A stretch of 64,000 nt of DNA from Hyphomicrobiales bacterium (GCA_930633525.1 CAKNFP010000001.1:660001-724000), one strand, 5' to 3'. Counted from the stretch's first letter, positions 17,570 to 26,870 are shown. Made by a program: numbers and translations. Notes: generated by a model not told the origin, from the sequence alone.

Positions 17570-20500
17570 AGCTGTTGTCGCTGGGGCTGGAGCGATATGG
17601 CCGCTTCACGGATCGCGTTCTGGAGTTCGATCCCGCGGCGCGGGTTGTCGTGGTGCAGGGCGCGAATGAGGCTGGCAAGACAACGGCGCTCTCGGCCGTC
17701 ACCGATGTCCTGTTCGGTATAGAAGAACGTTCGCGTTTCAATTTTCTCCACGAATACAAGTCGATGCGGTTGTCGGCGACCGTGGAGGGCGTCGACGGCC
17801 AGCGATTGTCGTTCGCGCGGTTGAAGCGGCGTGACAAGACGTTGATTGATCCTGAAACCGATGCGGTGCTTGCTGGCGATTGCCTTGCGCCCTTTCTCGG
17901 AGCCTATGATCGGCGCGCTTTCGAGGAGATTTTCGGCCTGAACCAGGCACGCCTGCGCGAGGGCGGGCGCAAGCTGCTCGCCGGAGGCGGGGATCTGGCG
18001 GAAACACTGCTGGCGGCGGCGCCGGGGCTCAGCCAGGTCACGACCCTGCGGGATCGCATGAAGAGCAGCGCGGCCCAGATTTTCAACCCGGATCGTCGCA
18101 GCGCTTCGCAGGCCTTCTACCGGTCCATGGACAAGCGGTCTCAAGCCCAGCGACGGTTGCGGGACGACGAAGTGCGTGTCGACGAGGTCAAGAAGATCCG
18201 TGAGGATGCCGAACAGAGCGCACGCCTGCGCGAACAGGCCGTGACGGCGGAGATCGACGCGGCTCTGGCCCTCCAGCGCGCCGAGGCGCTGGGACGCGGC
18301 GCCAGGGAACTGCGGATCATCGATGCCGAGCTCGCGTCGCGGGCCGGGATGGGCGAGGTGCCGGTGGTGCCCGCGGGCTTCGTCCGGCGTACACGCGGCT
18401 TGCTCGCGGCCTTCGACGAAGCCCGCGCGGTGGCGGATCGCGCCGCCGGCGAAAAGCGCGCGGCCCAGGCGGCCTTGGATGCCATCGCGCTCGATGATGA
18501 GATTCTGGGACTGGCCGAGGCGGTGACCGGCTGCGATGAGGAGCGCTCTGCCGTGCAGCGTGAACTGGCCAGCCTGCCGAAGCGAAACGCGGAGGTCCTG
18601 GAGGCTCAGGCCGCACTGAAGACATTGGCGCTCGGCCTCGGCTTGGAGAACCACGAGGCGCTGCTTGCCTTGAAGCCGGCTCCGCCCCTCCTGGCGCGGG
18701 CGGACAAGCTGGTCGATGGATTGCGCGCGTGGAGCGCATTGGCCGGCGCTCTTGAGAAAGACAAGGCGAAGATGGCCGATCTCCGTCGTCGGGTCGAAGA
18801 TGCCCGCTCGGAGCTTGGCCATGTCGCCGATCCCCAGGCCTTCAAGCGCCGCGTCGCGGCCCTCGATGGTGCGGAGGAGCGCGAACGGGCGGTGAAGTCG
18901 CTCGATCTGCGCCTCGACGCCGGGCAGCTTGAGCTCGGCGATCGCTTGTCGCGCCTCGGCATCGGTGTTCCGGATCTCGATGCGCTGGCCCGTGTGCCGT
19001 TTCCTGAGCCCGCCGTGGCGGAGAGCGCCCAGCGCGCGGCCGGCGCCGCCGCGGAGCGCGTCGTGCGATACCGTCAGGCCCTGGCGGATCTTCACGAGCA
19101 ACTCGCAAAGGCCGAAGCGCGCCTTGCCCTGCTGCTGGCCGGACGGCCAGCGCCGACGGAGGCGGCTATCGCCAACGCCCGACGTGAGAGGGACGATCTG
19201 TGGGGAGGCCTTCGGCCGCTTGCATCAGGCGAACGCAGTGCCGAGGCCTCCGACATGGATGCCGCACGCGCTTTCGAGCGGGCAGTATCGGGGGCGGACC
19301 AACTGGCCGATGAACGGCTGACGGAAGCCAAGCGGCTGGCCGATCTCGCCCGCGCCGAGCTTGATATCGCCGAATTGCGCGCCGGACGCATCGCGGCCGA
19401 GAGTCGGGTCCAGGATGCGATCCGCGAGGAAGAAACGCGGCTCGCGGAATGGGGGGCGCTGTGGGCGCGAGCAGCATTGGGGCCGGCGCCGGATGATCGC
19501 GCGCTCGCGCTCCTGAGAGAGGTCGGAGCGATCCGTCAGGCTCATGCGGCTTTGCGCCGAGAGGCGGCGGATGGCGAAGCGATCCGTGAGGCGGCGCGCG
19601 CCGACCGCGTCGAGATCGATCAATTGCGTCGGGATCTTGGTCTGCCTCCGCTGGCTGACGGACAGCCCGGGGCTGTTTCGCGCGGCATGGCGGAACTGCG
19701 GCACGCGGTCGCCGAGCTCGAACAGCGTTTTCTCGGAGCGCGCGATCATGAACGCGATCTGCAACGCCTCGGTGAGGCGGGTATCGACATAGCCCACCGG
19801 AGTGAGGAACTGGCGCGTGACAGGCAGGCCCTCGAGACGGAGGCAGCTGTCATCTTTCCACGGCTTGCCATCCGGAGTGAGGCGTCCGTCGATGAGGCCC
19901 GCGCCGCACTTGATCTATGGCGCCGCGCGCTGACCCTTGCGGAGGCGCTGGGCACGGCGGAGTATCGCGTTGCTGGCATTGTGCGGGATCGGGACGCGTT
20001 CATCGACGGTGTGATGGCACTTGCCACGCAGGCAGGCGTGGCGGCGGACCAGGACGATGCTTTCGCCGTTGCCAAATCCCTGCGGCACCGGCTTGATGCG
20101 GCGCGGCAGGCGCGGACGAAGGCCGACACGGCTCAGGAGGCGCTGGAGGTGCGGCGCAGGACGGCTGTTGCCGCCGAGATCGCGCTGGAACGCGCGCAAT
20201 TGGCTCTGGACGAGCAGATCGCGCTCGCGGGACTGGCGGACCCGGAAATGTTGACCGCTGTTCTTGACACGTTGGAGGCGGCCGAAGCCTCCTCGGCCCG
20301 TCTTGCTGATGCCAGGGCACGCCTCGCCGATATCCGTGGCGCTCCGGGCGAAAACGAGATGCGGACCGCCATCGGGGATCGGGATGATGACAGCCTTGCA
20401 CGCCTCATCGCGGAGGCCGCTGCCGCGCATGAGGAAGCGCGCGGCGCGCGTGACCTGGCCATCGAGCGCGACACGCATGCGCGCGCCGCCGTCGAGATGG

Positions 20501-21048
20501 TGGAGCGACGGGTGGGGGCGGCCGGTGCTGCGCAGGAAGAACAGGACACCGTGGCGGAAATCGCCGACGCGATGGAGCGCTTCACCCATGACTATGTCGC
20601 GGCGCGGCTGTTGACCGCCGCCATCGAGCGCTACCGCCAACAGCACCAGAGCCCGATCGTCGAGCGGGCATCGCAGGCCTTTGCGGTGCTCACGGGCGGC
20701 CGCTGGAGTGGCATCGCGGTCGATTACGACGAGGACCCGCCGCGGCTGGGTGCATTGCGGGACGGGCGCCTACTCGGTATCGACGCCTTGTCGGAGGGAA
20801 CCGCGGACCAGCTCTTCCTGGCGTTGCGGATCGCCGCGATCATTGATCATGCGGGACGCGCAACACCACTGCCTTTTCTCGCGGACGATCTGTTCGTCAC
20901 ATTCGACGAGGGGCGGACGGAGGCGGGATTCCGGCTGCTCGGGGAACTGGGCGAGACGACGCAGGTCATCGTCTTCACCCACCATGAACATGTGGGCGCC
21001 GCCGCCTCCCGAGCGCTCGGGCCGGCCGCCGCCGTCATCCAGCTCTAG
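17566..21048 (+). CDS. SMC-like ATPase of YhaN/SbcC type, partner of the upstream nuclease
   Basis: An 1160-residue ABC-type ATPase with a split head. The N-terminus has Walker A GANEAGKTT (residues 32-40) and conserved FGIEERSRF/EYKSMRL segments. A central region of about 800 residues is rich in Ala, Glu, Arg and Leu and should form long coiled coils. The C-terminus has the signature LSEGTADQLFLALRIAA and Walker B PLPFLADDLFVTFDEGRTEAG. The protein would bridge DNA ends for the nuclease. Its start overlaps the nuclease stop by four bases. The role in repair is inferred from the family. Confidence 0.92.
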   Translation: MKLLSLGLERYGRFTDRVLEFDPAARVVVVQGANEAGKTTALSAVTDVLFGIEERSRFNFLHEYKSMRLSATVEGVDGQRLSFARLKRRDKTLIDPETDAVLAGDCLAPFLGAYDRRAFEEIFGLNQARLREGGRKLLAGGGDLAETLLAAAPGLSQVTTLRDRMKSSAAQIFNPDRRSASQAFYRSMDKRSQAQRRLRDDEVRVDEVKKIREDAEQSARLREQAVTAEIDAALALQRAEALGRGARELRIIDAELASRAGMGEVPVVPAGFVRRTRGLLAAFDEARAVADRAAGEKRAAQAALDAIALDDEILGLAEAVTGCDEERSAVQRELASLPKRNAEVLEAQAALKTLALGLGLENHEALLALKPAPPLLARADKLVDGLRAWSALAGALEKDKAKMADLRRRVEDARSELGHVADPQAFKRRVAALDGAEERERAVKSLDLRLDAGQLELGDRLSRLGIGVPDLDALARVPFPEPAVAESAQRAAGAAAERVVRYRQALADLHEQLAKAEARLALLLAGRPAPTEAAIANARRERDDLWGGLRPLASGERSAEASDMDAARAFERAVSGADQLADERLTEAKRLADLARAELDIAELRAGRIAAESRVQDAIREEETRLAEWGALWARAALGPAPDDRALALLREVGAIRQAHAALRREAADGEAIREAARADRVEIDQLRRDLGLPPLADGQPGAVSRGMAELRHAVAELEQRFLGARDHERDLQRLGEAGIDIAHRSEELARDRQALETEAAVIFPRLAIRSEASVDEARAALDLWRRALTLAEALGTAEYRVAGIVRDRDAFIDGVMALATQAGVAADQDDAFAVAKSLRHRLDAARQARTKADTAQEALEVRRRTAVAAEIALERAQLALDEQIALAGLADPEMLTAVLDTLEAAEASSARLADARARLADIRGAPGENEMRTAIGDRDDDSLARLIAEAAAAHEEARGARDLAIERDTHARAAVEMVERRVGAAGAAQEEQDTVAEIADAMERFTHDYVAARLLTAAIERYRQQHQSPIVERASQAFAVLTGGRWSGIAVDYDEDPPRLGALRDGRLLGIDALSEGTADQLFLALRIAAIIDHAGRATPLPFLADDLFVTFDEGRTEAGFRLLGELGETTQVIVFTHHEHVGAAASRALGPAAAVIQL

Positions 21049-21103
21049 CTTGGCCATACCTATAATATGTGCGCCGCCGCCGATGGGCGTCGCCACACCT
21101 GTT

Positions 21104-22270
21104 TCAGTCGGCGAGTTCGCTCATGACCGCGAAAAGTTCAGCCTTTGTTTCGAAGCCGATGCCGGGGGCGTCGGGGAGGGCGACATAGCCGTTCTCAACG
21201 CGAATGCCGTCGGCGAAGCCGCAGAACGGCCGGAACACGTCCGGATAGGACTCATTGCCACCGAGATGGAGCCCGGCCGCGATGTTCAGCGACATCTGGT
21301 GGCCACCGTGCGGCACCACGCGCCGGCTTGACCAGCCGTGTTCCGCCAGAACGTCGAGCGTCCTGAGATACTCGACGAGTCCATAGCTGAGCGCGCAGTC
21401 GAACTGCAGGAAGTCACGGTCCGGCCGCATGCCGCCATAGCGGATGAGGTTGCGCGCATCCTGGTGCGAGAACAGGTTCTCTCCGGTAGCGAGCGATCCG
21501 TCATAATGCTCGGCGAGCTCGGCCTGAATGGCGTAGTCGAGCGGATCGCCCGCCTCCTCGTACCAGAATAGGCCGTAAGGTTTCAGGGCCTTGCCATAGG
21601 CGAGGGCAGTCTCGGTGTCGAAGCGGCCGTTGGCGTCAACACAGAGCCGGGCGCCTTCACCGACGACCTCCAGCACCGCGTCGATGCGGGCGAGATCTTC
21701 GTCAAGCGGGGCGGCGCCGATCTTCATCTTGACCACGTGATAGCCGCGATCGACATAGCTTCGCATTTCATCCTGAAGAGCGCCGAGGTCCTTGCCGGGA
21801 TAGTAGTAGCCGCCGGCGGCATAGACCCAGACCCTGTCGTCGGCCACGCCACCGCGATAGCGCTCGGCGAGCACGCGGTAGAGGGGGCGGTCCTCGATCT
21901 TGGCGACGGCATCCCAGACAGCCATGTCGATGGTCCCGACGGCAACCGAGCGTTCGCCATGGCCGCCCGGCTTCTCGTTGGTCATCAGGGTCGACCAGAT
22001 CTTGAAGGGATCGAGATTGTCGCCGGCATCGGTGATGAGGGCTTCCGGGGGCGCTTCCTTGAGGCGCGGCAGGAAGCGCTCGCGCAGGAGGCCGCCGGCG
22101 CCGTAGCGGCCGTTGGAGTTGAACCCATAGCCGATGACGGGTTTACCGTTGCGCACCACATCCGTAACAACAGCCACGACCGAGCAAGTCATTTTCGAGA
22201 AGTCGATATAAGCGTTGGCGATCGGCGAAGCGATCGACGCGGTCATTTCACGGACGTCGACAATACGCAT
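21104..22270 (-). CDS. tarD: D(-)-tartrate dehydratase (enolase superfamily)
   Basis: A 388-residue enolase-superfamily dehydratase that closely resembles Bradyrhizobium TarD as I know it (MRIVDVRE start, AYIDFSKMT, GYGFNSNGRYG, NEKPGGHGERSVAVGTIDMAVWDAVAKI). The expected catalytic residues are all present one position earlier than in TarD: Lys183 (VKMKIG), metal ligands Asp212, Glu238 and Glu264, and His321 (PHGGHQM). It would convert D-tartrate to oxaloacetate. I chose the ATG at 22270. No tartrate transporter or regulator is adjacent. Confidence 0.88.
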   Translation of the reverse strand: MRIVDVREMTASIASPIANAYIDFSKMTCSVVAVVTDVVRNGKPVIGYGFNSNGRYGAGGLLRERFLPRLKEAPPEALITDAGDNLDPFKIWSTLMTNEKPGGHGERSVAVGTIDMAVWDAVAKIEDRPLYRVLAERYRGGVADDRVWVYAAGGYYYPGKDLGALQDEMRSYVDRGYHVVKMKIGAAPLDEDLARIDAVLEVVGEGARLCVDANGRFDTETALAYGKALKPYGLFWYEEAGDPLDYAIQAELAEHYDGSLATGENLFSHQDARNLIRYGGMRPDRDFLQFDCALSYGLVEYLRTLDVLAEHGWSSRRVVPHGGHQMSLNIAAGLHLGGNESYPDVFRPFCGFADGIRVENGYVALPDAPGIGFETKAELFAVMSELAD

Positions 22271-22398
22271 GAAGAACTCCCAGTCGTCCCGGCGGGTGGC
22301 CGAGGCCGAGAGTAGCATTGTTTTGTGCTTCGTCTCCCCATCCGGTCGGCGTGGATGCGCCTCTCCTCGGCATGCTGTATGTCCTCGGATTGGCGGCT

Positions 22399-22485
22399 AG
22401 AGCATTTTCGAGCGAAGTGGATACCGGTTCGCGTGCGGAAAATGCATGGAAACAAAGACCCAGGGCCATTCCGGTGAACCGGAAT
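22399..22485. repeat. Dispersed palindromic intergenic element, copy 1
   Basis: The core starts at AGAGCATTTTCGAGCGAAG and has outer inverted arms GCATTTTC (22402-22409) and GAAAATGC (22438-22445) and an inner GCGAA/TTCGC pair. A second small hairpin follows (ATTCCGGT and ACCGGAAT). The same core recurs at 25754-25811. From memory such elements are widespread between genes in Hyphomicrobiales; this is not verified here. Confidence 0.8.
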
Positions 22486-22519
22486 TCGTCGGAAATGCTT
22501 TGGGTGAAGCGAGGTTCGG

Positions 22520-23281
22520 ATGCGCAAGATTCTCATCATCGGCATTGGTGCCGGCAATCCGGATTATCTCACTGTTCAGGCCGTCGAGGCCCTGAACCAG
22601 GTGAATGTCTTCTTCATTCCCGACAAGGGTGTGGAGAAGGCCGCCCTGCGTGCGCTGCGGGAGGAGATCTGTGCGCGCTTCATCCGTCAGCCCGCCTATC
22701 GCTTCGTGACCATAGACGTGCCGGTGCGGGCGAAGAGCGTCGATTACAAGGCCGATGTCGCGGATTGGCACGCGGCGATCGAGGCGCGCTATACGGCTCT
22801 TCTCCAGAGCGAGCTGGCTGAAGGGGAGACTGGAGCGTTCCTGGTGTGGGGCGATCCCGCCCTCTACGACAGCACGCTGCGCATCATCCAGGCGATCGAC
22901 GCGAAGGCCCCGTTCGCGTTCGACTACACCGTCATTCCCGGAATCACCAGCGTGCAGGCGCTGGCCGCGCAGCATCGCATCGCGCTCAACCGCATCGGCG
23001 AGCCGGTGCATGTCACGACGGGCCGAAAGCTGGGTGAGGCCCTGCCGGAGGACGCCGACACAGTGGTCGTCATGCTCGACGGCGAACAGGCGTTCAAGCG
23101 CCTTGTCGGCCAGGATCTTGAGATCTACTGGGGTGCCTATCTCGGCCGGCCGGAGGAAATCCTCGTGTCAGGCCCGCTTGATGATGTTGCCGAGGAGATC
23201 GATCGCCTGCGCCGCGAGGCGCGCGATGACAACGGCTGGATCATGGACACCTATCTCCTGCGTAGATCCAGGACGCGCTGA
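22520..23281 (+). CDS. cobF: Precorrin-6A synthase (deacetylating), CobF
   Basis: A 253-residue SAM-dependent tetrapyrrole methylase. The N-terminus IIGIGAGNPDYLTVQAVEALNQ and the mid-protein LVWGDPALYDSTLRI and PGITSVQALAAQHRI segments are CobF-like. CobF methylates C1 of precorrin-5 and removes the acetyl group as acetate (EC 2.1.1.152) in the aerobic cobalamin pathway. Other cob genes normally lie together; none is visible here, so this is an isolated pathway gene. It sits directly behind the dispersed repeat at 22399. Confidence 0.93.
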   Translation: MRKILIIGIGAGNPDYLTVQAVEALNQVNVFFIPDKGVEKAALRALREEICARFIRQPAYRFVTIDVPVRAKSVDYKADVADWHAAIEARYTALLQSELAEGETGAFLVWGDPALYDSTLRIIQAIDAKAPFAFDYTVIPGITSVQALAAQHRIALNRIGEPVHVTTGRKLGEALPEDADTVVVMLDGEQAFKRLVGQDLEIYWGAYLGRPEEILVSGPLDDVAEEIDRLRREARDDNGWIMDTYLLRRSRTR

Positions 23282-23423
23282 GCGCAGGCGCGCCAGAAGG
23301 CAAGCCCGGAGCCTTCAGGAGCTAGGCTGGCCCATGGTCTCGACCTTTCGCTCGCCGCCACATCTACCCCTCGTTTGCCGCTGGCTACCCACGAGGCGCT
23401 CTGGCTTGTTGCTGCTTTAATTT

Positions 23424-23443
23424 GAATATTGTATATTTTATTC
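23424..23443. promoter_or_regulatory. AT-rich partial palindrome upstream of the hydroxyproline genes
   Basis: An imperfect 20-base palindrome (GAATA ... TATTC ends, with TTGTATA inside) in an otherwise GC-rich gap, about 135 bases before the deaminase gene. TTGTATA-type cores are common in GntR/FCD operators, so the GntR protein at the end of the cluster may bind here. It is a weak call. Confidence 0.3.
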
Positions 23444-23576
23444 AGACGCAGTGAGGCGAGCGGATCGGCCCCGTGAATCAGCCCTGTTCGTGGTTTTCGG
23501 CTGGTGGCAGACAATCTGCCGTCATCGCTGACGTTGCCTGGGGTGTATTCCGTTCTTGCTATCGGAGGAAAAAGGC

Positions 23577-24473
23577 ATGTGGTCCGGTGTTCTTCCCGCA
23601 GTGACATCAAAGTTCAAGGAAGATGGTTCTCTCGATCATGACGAGATGACCCGCTGCTTCGGCCTGCAGATGGATGCCGGCTGCGATGGCCTCATTGTTT
23701 GCGGCTCGCTGGGCGAGGGCCCGATGATGACGCTCGATGAGCGTATCGAGGTCATGCGTACGGCGAAGTCCGTCAGCGGCGGCAAGCCCGTGTTGATGAC
23801 GGTCGCCGCGGCTTCCACCCGCGAAAGCTGTGAGATCGCGCAGCGCGCCGCCAAGGCGGGCGCTGATGGGCTGATGGTGGTGCCGAGCCTTGTCTATCAA
23901 ACGAATGAGGCCGAGACGGTCTCGACGCTGCGGGCGGTCGCACAGGCCGGCGATCTGCCGATCATGATCTACTCCAACAAGATCGCTTATCGTGTCGACG
24001 TCACGCCGGCTTTGATGGAGGAACTCGCCTCGGACGAGCGTTTCGTCGCCATCAAGGAATCCTCCGACGACATTCGGCGGACGACCGAAATCTTCAATCG
24101 CCTCGGTGATCGCTATGCGGTCCTGACGGGCGTGGACAATCTCGCCTACGAGGCGCTTGCGGTCGGCGCGGTGGGCTGGGTCGCGGGTCTCGTCGGCGCC
24201 TTTCCCAAGGAGACGGTCGCCATCTACCGCCTGATGAAGCAGGGCCGCCATGCCGAGGCGCTGGCGCTCTACCGCTGGTTCCGTTCTCTGCTCGATCTCG
24301 ATGTGAGCACCTATCTCGTCCAGAATATCAAGCTGGCGGAGATGCTGGCCATTGGCTCGAACGAGCGCGTGCGCGCCCCGCGCCAACCGCTTTCCGGTGA
24401 GACACGCAAGCGTGTGGAATCGGTCATCAGGAATGCGCTAGAGATTCGCCCCGCGCTGCCGGCCTTCGGCTGA
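23577..24473 (+). CDS. DapA-family lyase/deaminase, probable 1-pyrroline-4-hydroxy-2-carboxylate deaminase
   Basis: A 298-residue TIM-barrel of the dihydrodipicolinate synthase family. Lys160 (FVAIKESSDD) is the Schiff-base lysine; GSLGEG (43-48) is the substrate loop and Tyr132 (MIYSNK) the catalytic tyrosine. I chose the ATG at 23577 because GGAGGAAAAA precedes it. Next to a D-amino-acid oxidase-like gene and a proline-racemase-family gene, the best role is deamination of the pyrroline formed from cis-4-hydroxy-D-proline to alpha-ketoglutarate semialdehyde. Family alone would also allow other keto-acid aldolases. Confidence 0.85.
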   Translation: MWSGVLPAVTSKFKEDGSLDHDEMTRCFGLQMDAGCDGLIVCGSLGEGPMMTLDERIEVMRTAKSVSGGKPVLMTVAAASTRESCEIAQRAAKAGADGLMVVPSLVYQTNEAETVSTLRAVAQAGDLPIMIYSNKIAYRVDVTPALMEELASDERFVAIKESSDDIRRTTEIFNRLGDRYAVLTGVDNLAYEALAVGAVGWVAGLVGAFPKETVAIYRLMKQGRHAEALALYRWFRSLLDLDVSTYLVQNIKLAEMLAIGSNERVRAPRQPLSGETRKRVESVIRNALEIRPALPAFG

Positions 24474-24495
24474 GCGCAAAGACGGAGATCAGGGC

Positions 24496-25791
24496 GTGAC
24501 GCATCCCGCAGTCGAAAGCGAAGTGGATGTCGCGGTCGTCGGTGCCGGCATCATCGGCGTAGCGGCGGCGTCCTTCCTGCAGGACGACGGGCGCGACGTC
24601 CTGCTGATCGACCGGGGCGAGCCTGCTCACGGCGCCAGCTTCGGCAACGCCGGCGCCTTCGCGTTCTCGGACATCCTGCCGCTTGCTTCGCCGGGCATCA
24701 TGCGCAAGGCGCCCCGCTGGCTTGTCGATCCGCTGGGCCCGCTCACCATCCCGCCGGCCTATCTGCCGCAGATCCTGCCCTGGCTCATCCGTTTCTGGCG
24801 GGCGAGCCGGCCGGACCGCGTACGCGGCGTGATGGTGGCGCAGGCCGCGATGATGCGCTTTGCCTCACAGGAGATGGCCAGGCTCGTCGTATCCGCCGAT
24901 CTCGGCGGCATGGTCCGCGCGGATGGATCGCTCGAACTCTACGAAAGTGAGGCGGAACTCGCGGCTTCGCTATCCGGGTGGACGGCCCGTGAGAAGCAGA
25001 GCATCGCCTTCGAGCATGTCCGCGGCGCCGTGATGGCGGATCTCCAGCCCGGGCTTTCGCCGCGCTTCGTGGCGGGCACATTCGTTCCCGGCTGGAAGAC
25101 CGTGTCGGACCCTTACGATTTCGCCAGCGCGCTTGCCGCGCGCGTCATCCGGAGGGGAGGGCGCATCGCGCGTCAGGATGTCGCCGGGATGCGTCCCGTC
25201 GAGGGCGGCGTCGCTCTCGATTGCAGGGATGGCAGCACCATCATGGCGCGGCAGGCTGTCATCGCCTGTGGCGCCTGGTCGAAACCATTGGCTCGCGCTC
25301 TGGGGGATGACGTGCCGCTCGAGACCGAGCGCGGCTACAACACCACCTTGCCGCTGGAGGCTTTCGATATCCGGCGTCAGCTCATATTTGGCGGCCACGG
25401 CTTCGTCATCACACCCTTGTCGTCGGGGATCCGCGTGGGCGGAGCCGTGGAACTCGGCGGGCTCGCGCGGGCGCCCAACTTCGCCCGCTCGGAGGCGATG
25501 CTGCGCAAGGCCGCAGATTTCCTGCCCGGATTGAAGACAGGCGGCGGGCGTCAATGGATGGGCTTTCGCCCCTCTCTGCCGGATAGCCTGCCGGTTATCG
25601 GGCCGTCTCGCGCCGCGCGGACAATCATCTATGCCTTCGGCCATGGCCATCTCGGCTTGACGCAATCGGCCGGAACGGGACGGCTGGTGGCGGATCTCGT
25701 CGCGGGCCGTGCGCCGGCGCTTGATATCTCTCCCTTCTCACCGCAACGTTTCCAGAGCATTTTCGAGCGAAGTGGAAACCGGTTCGCGTGA
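24496..25791 (+). CDS. FAD-dependent D-amino-acid dehydrogenase/oxidase, probable D-hydroxyproline dehydrogenase
   Basis: A 431-residue DAO-family flavoprotein. The FAD motif is VAVVGAGIIGVAAASFLQ, followed by the family's GASFGNAGAF turn. The C-terminal half shows MGFRPSLPDSLPVIGPS and the FGHGHLGLTQSAGTG loop, as in DadA-like enzymes. It starts with GTG behind GGAG. In the hydroxyproline pathway it would oxidise cis-4-hydroxy-D-proline to the pyrroline used by the upstream deaminase. The last 12 or so residues (SIFERSGNRFA end) are encoded by a dispersed intergenic repeat that runs over the stop codon. Confidence 0.9.
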   Translation: MTHPAVESEVDVAVVGAGIIGVAAASFLQDDGRDVLLIDRGEPAHGASFGNAGAFAFSDILPLASPGIMRKAPRWLVDPLGPLTIPPAYLPQILPWLIRFWRASRPDRVRGVMVAQAAMMRFASQEMARLVVSADLGGMVRADGSLELYESEAELAASLSGWTAREKQSIAFEHVRGAVMADLQPGLSPRFVAGTFVPGWKTVSDPYDFASALAARVIRRGGRIARQDVAGMRPVEGGVALDCRDGSTIMARQAVIACGAWSKPLARALGDDVPLETERGYNTTLPLEAFDIRRQLIFGGHGFVITPLSSGIRVGGAVELGGLARAPNFARSEAMLRKAADFLPGLKTGGGRQWMGFRPSLPDSLPVIGPSRAARTIIYAFGHGHLGLTQSAGTGRLVADLVAGRAPALDISPFSPQRFQSIFERSGNRFA

Positions 25792-25848
25792 AAAAAATGC
25801 GTAGAAACAAAGGCCTGGAGTAATCCGATGGATCGGAATTACTCCAGG
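25754..25848. repeat. Dispersed palindromic element, copy 2, overlapping a gene end
   Basis: It shares the core AGAGCATTTTCGAGCGAAG and the ACCGGTTCGCGTG and GAAACAAAG blocks with the element at 22399. The first 38 bases are inside the 3' end of the upstream oxidase gene and contain its stop codon. A hairpin follows (CCTGGAGTAA from 25814, pairing with TTACTCCAGG up to 25848), just before the epimerase ribosome site. Confidence 0.82.
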
Positions 25849-25868
25849 AATAGAGCGGAGGCCCCCCA

Positions 25869-26870
25869 ATGGCTCGCCACAGCTTCTTCTGTATCGACGG
25901 TCACACCTGCGGCAATCCCGTGCGCCTCGTGTCGGGCGGCGGGCCGAACCTCAAGGGCGCTACAATGATCGAGAAGCGCGCCCATTTCCTGCGGGAGTAT
26001 GACTGGATCCGCACCGGCTTGATGTTCGAGCCACGTGGGCACGACATGATGTCCGGCTCAATCCTCTATCCGCCCACGCGTGAGGATTGCGATGTCGCGA
26101 TCCTGTTCATCGAGACTTCGGGATGCCTGCCGATGTGCGGGCATGGCACGATCGGCACGGTCACCATGGCGATCGAGCACGGGCTCGTCACACCGCGTGA
26201 GCCCGGCGTGCTGCGCCTCGATACGCCAGCCGGCTTGGTGGTGGCTGAATACCGACAGGTGGGCGCCTATGTGGAGGAGGTGCGGCTCACCAACGTGCCG
26301 GCCTTCCTTCATTCCCGGGATCTCACGGCCGATTGCCCCGTTCTCGGCGAGATTACCGTCGATGTGGCTTATGGCGGCAATTTCTACGCAATCGTCGAAC
26401 CGCAGGAGCGCTATCACGATATGGCGGATTTCACGGCCTCGGATCTCGTTCAGATGAGCCGCGGGCTCCGCCAGTCCCTCAACGCGCGCTATAGCTTCAG
26501 CCATCCGGAAAAGCCGGAGATCCAGGGGCTCAGCCATGTGCTGTGGACGGGCGCGCCGACTGAGGCCGAGGCGACGGCGCGTAACGCGGTATTCTACGGC
26601 GACAAGGCCATCGACCGTTCCCCCTGCGGCACGGGCACTTCGGCGCGCATGGCGCATTGGGCGGCGACAGGACGGCTGAGGGAAGGGGACGCCTTCATCC
26701 ACGAAAGCATCATCGGCTCGCTCTTCCATGGCCGTGTCGAGCGGACGACGACGGTGGGCGGCAAGCCGGCGATCATCCCCTCCATTGCGGGATGGGCACG
26801 GACGACCGGCTACAACACCATCTTCATCGATGATCGAGACCCCTATGCCCATGGCTTTCAAGTCATCTGA
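25869..26870 (+). CDS. 4-hydroxyproline 2-epimerase (proline racemase family)
   Basis: A 333-residue member of the proline racemase superfamily with both catalytic cysteines: Cys90 in LPMCGHGTIG and Cys253 in RSPCGTGTSAR. The FFCIDGHTCGNPVRLV start is typical of hydroxyproline epimerases. It would interconvert trans-4-hydroxy-L-proline and cis-4-hydroxy-D-proline, the first step of the pathway completed by the two upstream genes. GGAGG precedes the ATG. A dispersed repeat lies between it and the oxidase gene. Confidence 0.93.
   Translation: MARHSFFCIDGHTCGNPVRLVSGGGPNLKGATMIEKRAHFLREYDWIRTGLMFEPRGHDMMSGSILYPPTREDCDVAILFIETSGCLPMCGHGTIGTVTMAIEHGLVTPREPGVLRLDTPAGLVVAEYRQVGAYVEEVRLTNVPAFLHSRDLTADCPVLGEITVDVAYGGNFYAIVEPQERYHDMADFTASDLVQMSRGLRQSLNARYSFSHPEKPEIQGLSHVLWTGAPTEAEATARNAVFYGDKAIDRSPCGTGTSARMAHWAATGRLREGDAFIHESIIGSLFHGRVERTTTVGGKPAIIPSIAGWARTTGYNTIFIDDRDPYAHGFQVI

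Noticed and set aside
17224..19101. A 625-codon minus-strand frame opposite the YhaO/YhaN-like genes
   Set aside because: Antisense to conserved coding sequence, low-complexity composition and no recognisable domain.
22399..22485. Possible insertion sequence or CRISPR-like repeat
   Set aside because: Only two copies in the window, no transposase, no target duplication, no regular spacing; it fits a short dispersed palindrome instead.
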